The notes under the pieces are model-generated. The model worked only from the letters and a program-made list of their open reading frames with translations, was not told the DNA's origin and made no database searches. This document shows positions 63,317 to 64,000 of a stretch of 64,000 nucleotides of DNA, piece by piece (positions within the stretch are counted from its first letter, which is position 1; each line of letters begins with the position of its first letter). The position numbers and the translations under genes are program-made. Source of the stretch: CBDFLD01 sp965249005 (GTDB lineage: Bacteria > Acidobacteriota > UBA6911); assembly GCA_965249005.1 (NCBI GenBank), contig CBDFLD010000020.1, forward strand, positions 62,001 to 126,000, written 5' to 3'.

Positions 63317-64000
63317 CTAGGTAATCTGAAACTGCAGATCCGGATGCAGGAACCGGCCGTTGCGAGTGTATCCTTCCCGCGGGTTTTCTCCAAAAACGAG
63401 GCCGTCGAGGTGCTGGACATACTCTCGAGGGCGAACCTTGTACTCCCCTCCCGGAGTCATGAACTCATTCGCCATCCGGGGCGTGGCGGCGATTCGGTCC
63501 TGAGGCGCAGGATGAGAGGAAAGCCAGTTGGGCAGTACTTGCCCACTCTCCTCTCTCATCCGCTCGAAGACTTGAAAAAAATGGCTCAGCTCTCGCGCAT
63601 CGTACTGGAGCTGGACCATGTACTCGACCCCGAGCTGGTCCGCCTCCCGTTTGGCATCGCGACCATGCTTCAAAAAGAGCGACCTGGCCCCCATCTGGGC
63701 CAGGTCGCTCATACTTCGAAAGGTATCGGAAAAGACAGCTCCGAGCCCGAGGCCCAGACCCAGGAGTTGAGCCCGGGATGCCTGCTCCACTCCATGCCGC
63801 GCCGTTACGTGCCCGATCTCGTGTCCCAAGACCCCCACCAACTCCGCTTCACTATTCATGTAAGCCAGGATTTCCCGGGTTACGTAAATATATCCGCCGG
63901 GAAGAGCGAAGGCATTCACCACCGGGGCATCGACCACCTTGAAATGCCACTCGAGAGCAGACCGATGAGAGATGCCCGCAAGCTCCTGTCCAAGTCGTCC
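63317..64000 (-). CDS. M48-family zinc metalloprotease, 5' end outside window
   Basis: HEIGH (HExxH) in VGVLGHEIGHVTARH, with NAFALPGGYIYVTREIL before it and E-AD in READQLGVEYM as the third ligand, define an M48 (HtpX/Oma1/BepA-like) protease. The frame is open to the window edge (RLGQELAGISHRSALEWHF before the visible start), so the N terminus lies right of the window. About 227 residues are seen. BepA/LoiP-type relatives act on outer-membrane proteins. The end (YTRNGRFLHPDLQFQIT) is complete. Confidence 0.9.
   Translation of the reverse strand, partial: GRLGQELAGISHRSALEWHFKVVDAPVVNAFALPGGYIYVTREILAYMNSEAELVGVLGHEIGHVTARHGVEQASRAQLLGLGLGLGAVFSDTFRSMSDLAQMGARSLFLKHGRDAKREADQLGVEYMVQLQYDARELSHFFQVFERMREESGQVLPNWLSSHPAPQDRIAATPRMANEFMTPGGEYKVRPREYVQHLDGLVFGENPREGYTRNGRFLHPDLQFQIT

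Noticed and set aside
1..64000. CRISPR arrays, rRNA and tRNA genes
   Set aside because: No regularly spaced long repeats, no rRNA core motifs and no cloverleaf with the T-loop GTTCRA pattern were noticed. A covariance search would be needed to exclude them fully.

Overview
The window (about 57-60% G+C over most of its length) looks like an accessory, catabolism-rich stretch of an uncultured bacterium. The family mix points to an Acidobacteriota-like (Bryobacterales/Vicinamibacteria type) or Planctomycetota-like genome: Tat-exported Gfo/Idh/MocA proteins, DUF1080, a PPC-DUF1549-DUF1501 operon, an ASPIC/UnbV FG-GAP protein, paired sodium:solute symporters, PIG-L, creatininase and GH127/GH95 enzymes. 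This is inference from gene content. No rRNA, tRNA or CRISPR array was seen.

Layout. 1-6.4 kb: 5'-truncated sugar-binding protein converging on a minus-strand set of sugar ABC ATPase, hydantoinase/oxoprolinase HyuA (frameshifted), HyuB and a 63-residue four-Cys protein. 6.5-12.4 kb: PIG-L deacetylase, creatininase-fold amidohydrolase, SDR dehydrogenase, then two SSS symporters, the first broken by four frame changes. 12.4-27.1 kb: FG-GAP/UnbV protein, then a plus-strand glycan-degradation locus (beta-propeller hydrolase, six-hairpin glycosidase, alpha/alpha-toroid lipoprotein, GH127, GH32, GH95) without SusC/SusD. 27.1-49.1 kb: mosaic of toxin-antitoxin modules (AbiEi/AbiEii, broken HigB with HigA, MntA/HepT), exported enzymes, IlvD, the PPC-DUF1549-DUF1501 operon, an IS1380-family element, a large exported alpha/beta hydrolase, a truncated PfkB kinase and a frameshifted AAA_14/DUF4143 ATPase. 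49.2-52.3 kb: junkyard of a CoA-transferase head, a decayed IS91-type HUH transposase, an aldo/keto reductase tail and a hydrolase head. 52.4-61.2 kb: visibly AT-richer surface-polysaccharide cluster (GT2, two GT4-like enzymes, a membrane sulfatase-fold enzyme with HEAT-like repeats, methyltransferase, Wzx-like flippase). 61.6-64 kb: exported metallophosphoesterase and an M48 protease running off the right edge.

The unexpected themes are: (a) gene-tail fossils, i.e. the last 15-80 codons of lost genes kept between intact genes (UnbV, creatininase, hydroxypyruvate-isomerase-like twice, one unidentified); (b) one export leader shared by GH127 and GH32, read as a Tat signal in one and a lipoprotein signal in the other; (c) a mini zinc-ribbon protein translationally coupled to HyuB that could be a cut-down third subunit; (d) decay of the HigB toxin while HigA and its operator remain; and (e) a membrane sulfatase/phosphotransferase-fold enzyme fused to HEAT-like repeats. 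Two frame changes lie in G/C homopolymers, so part of the apparent decay may be sequence error.
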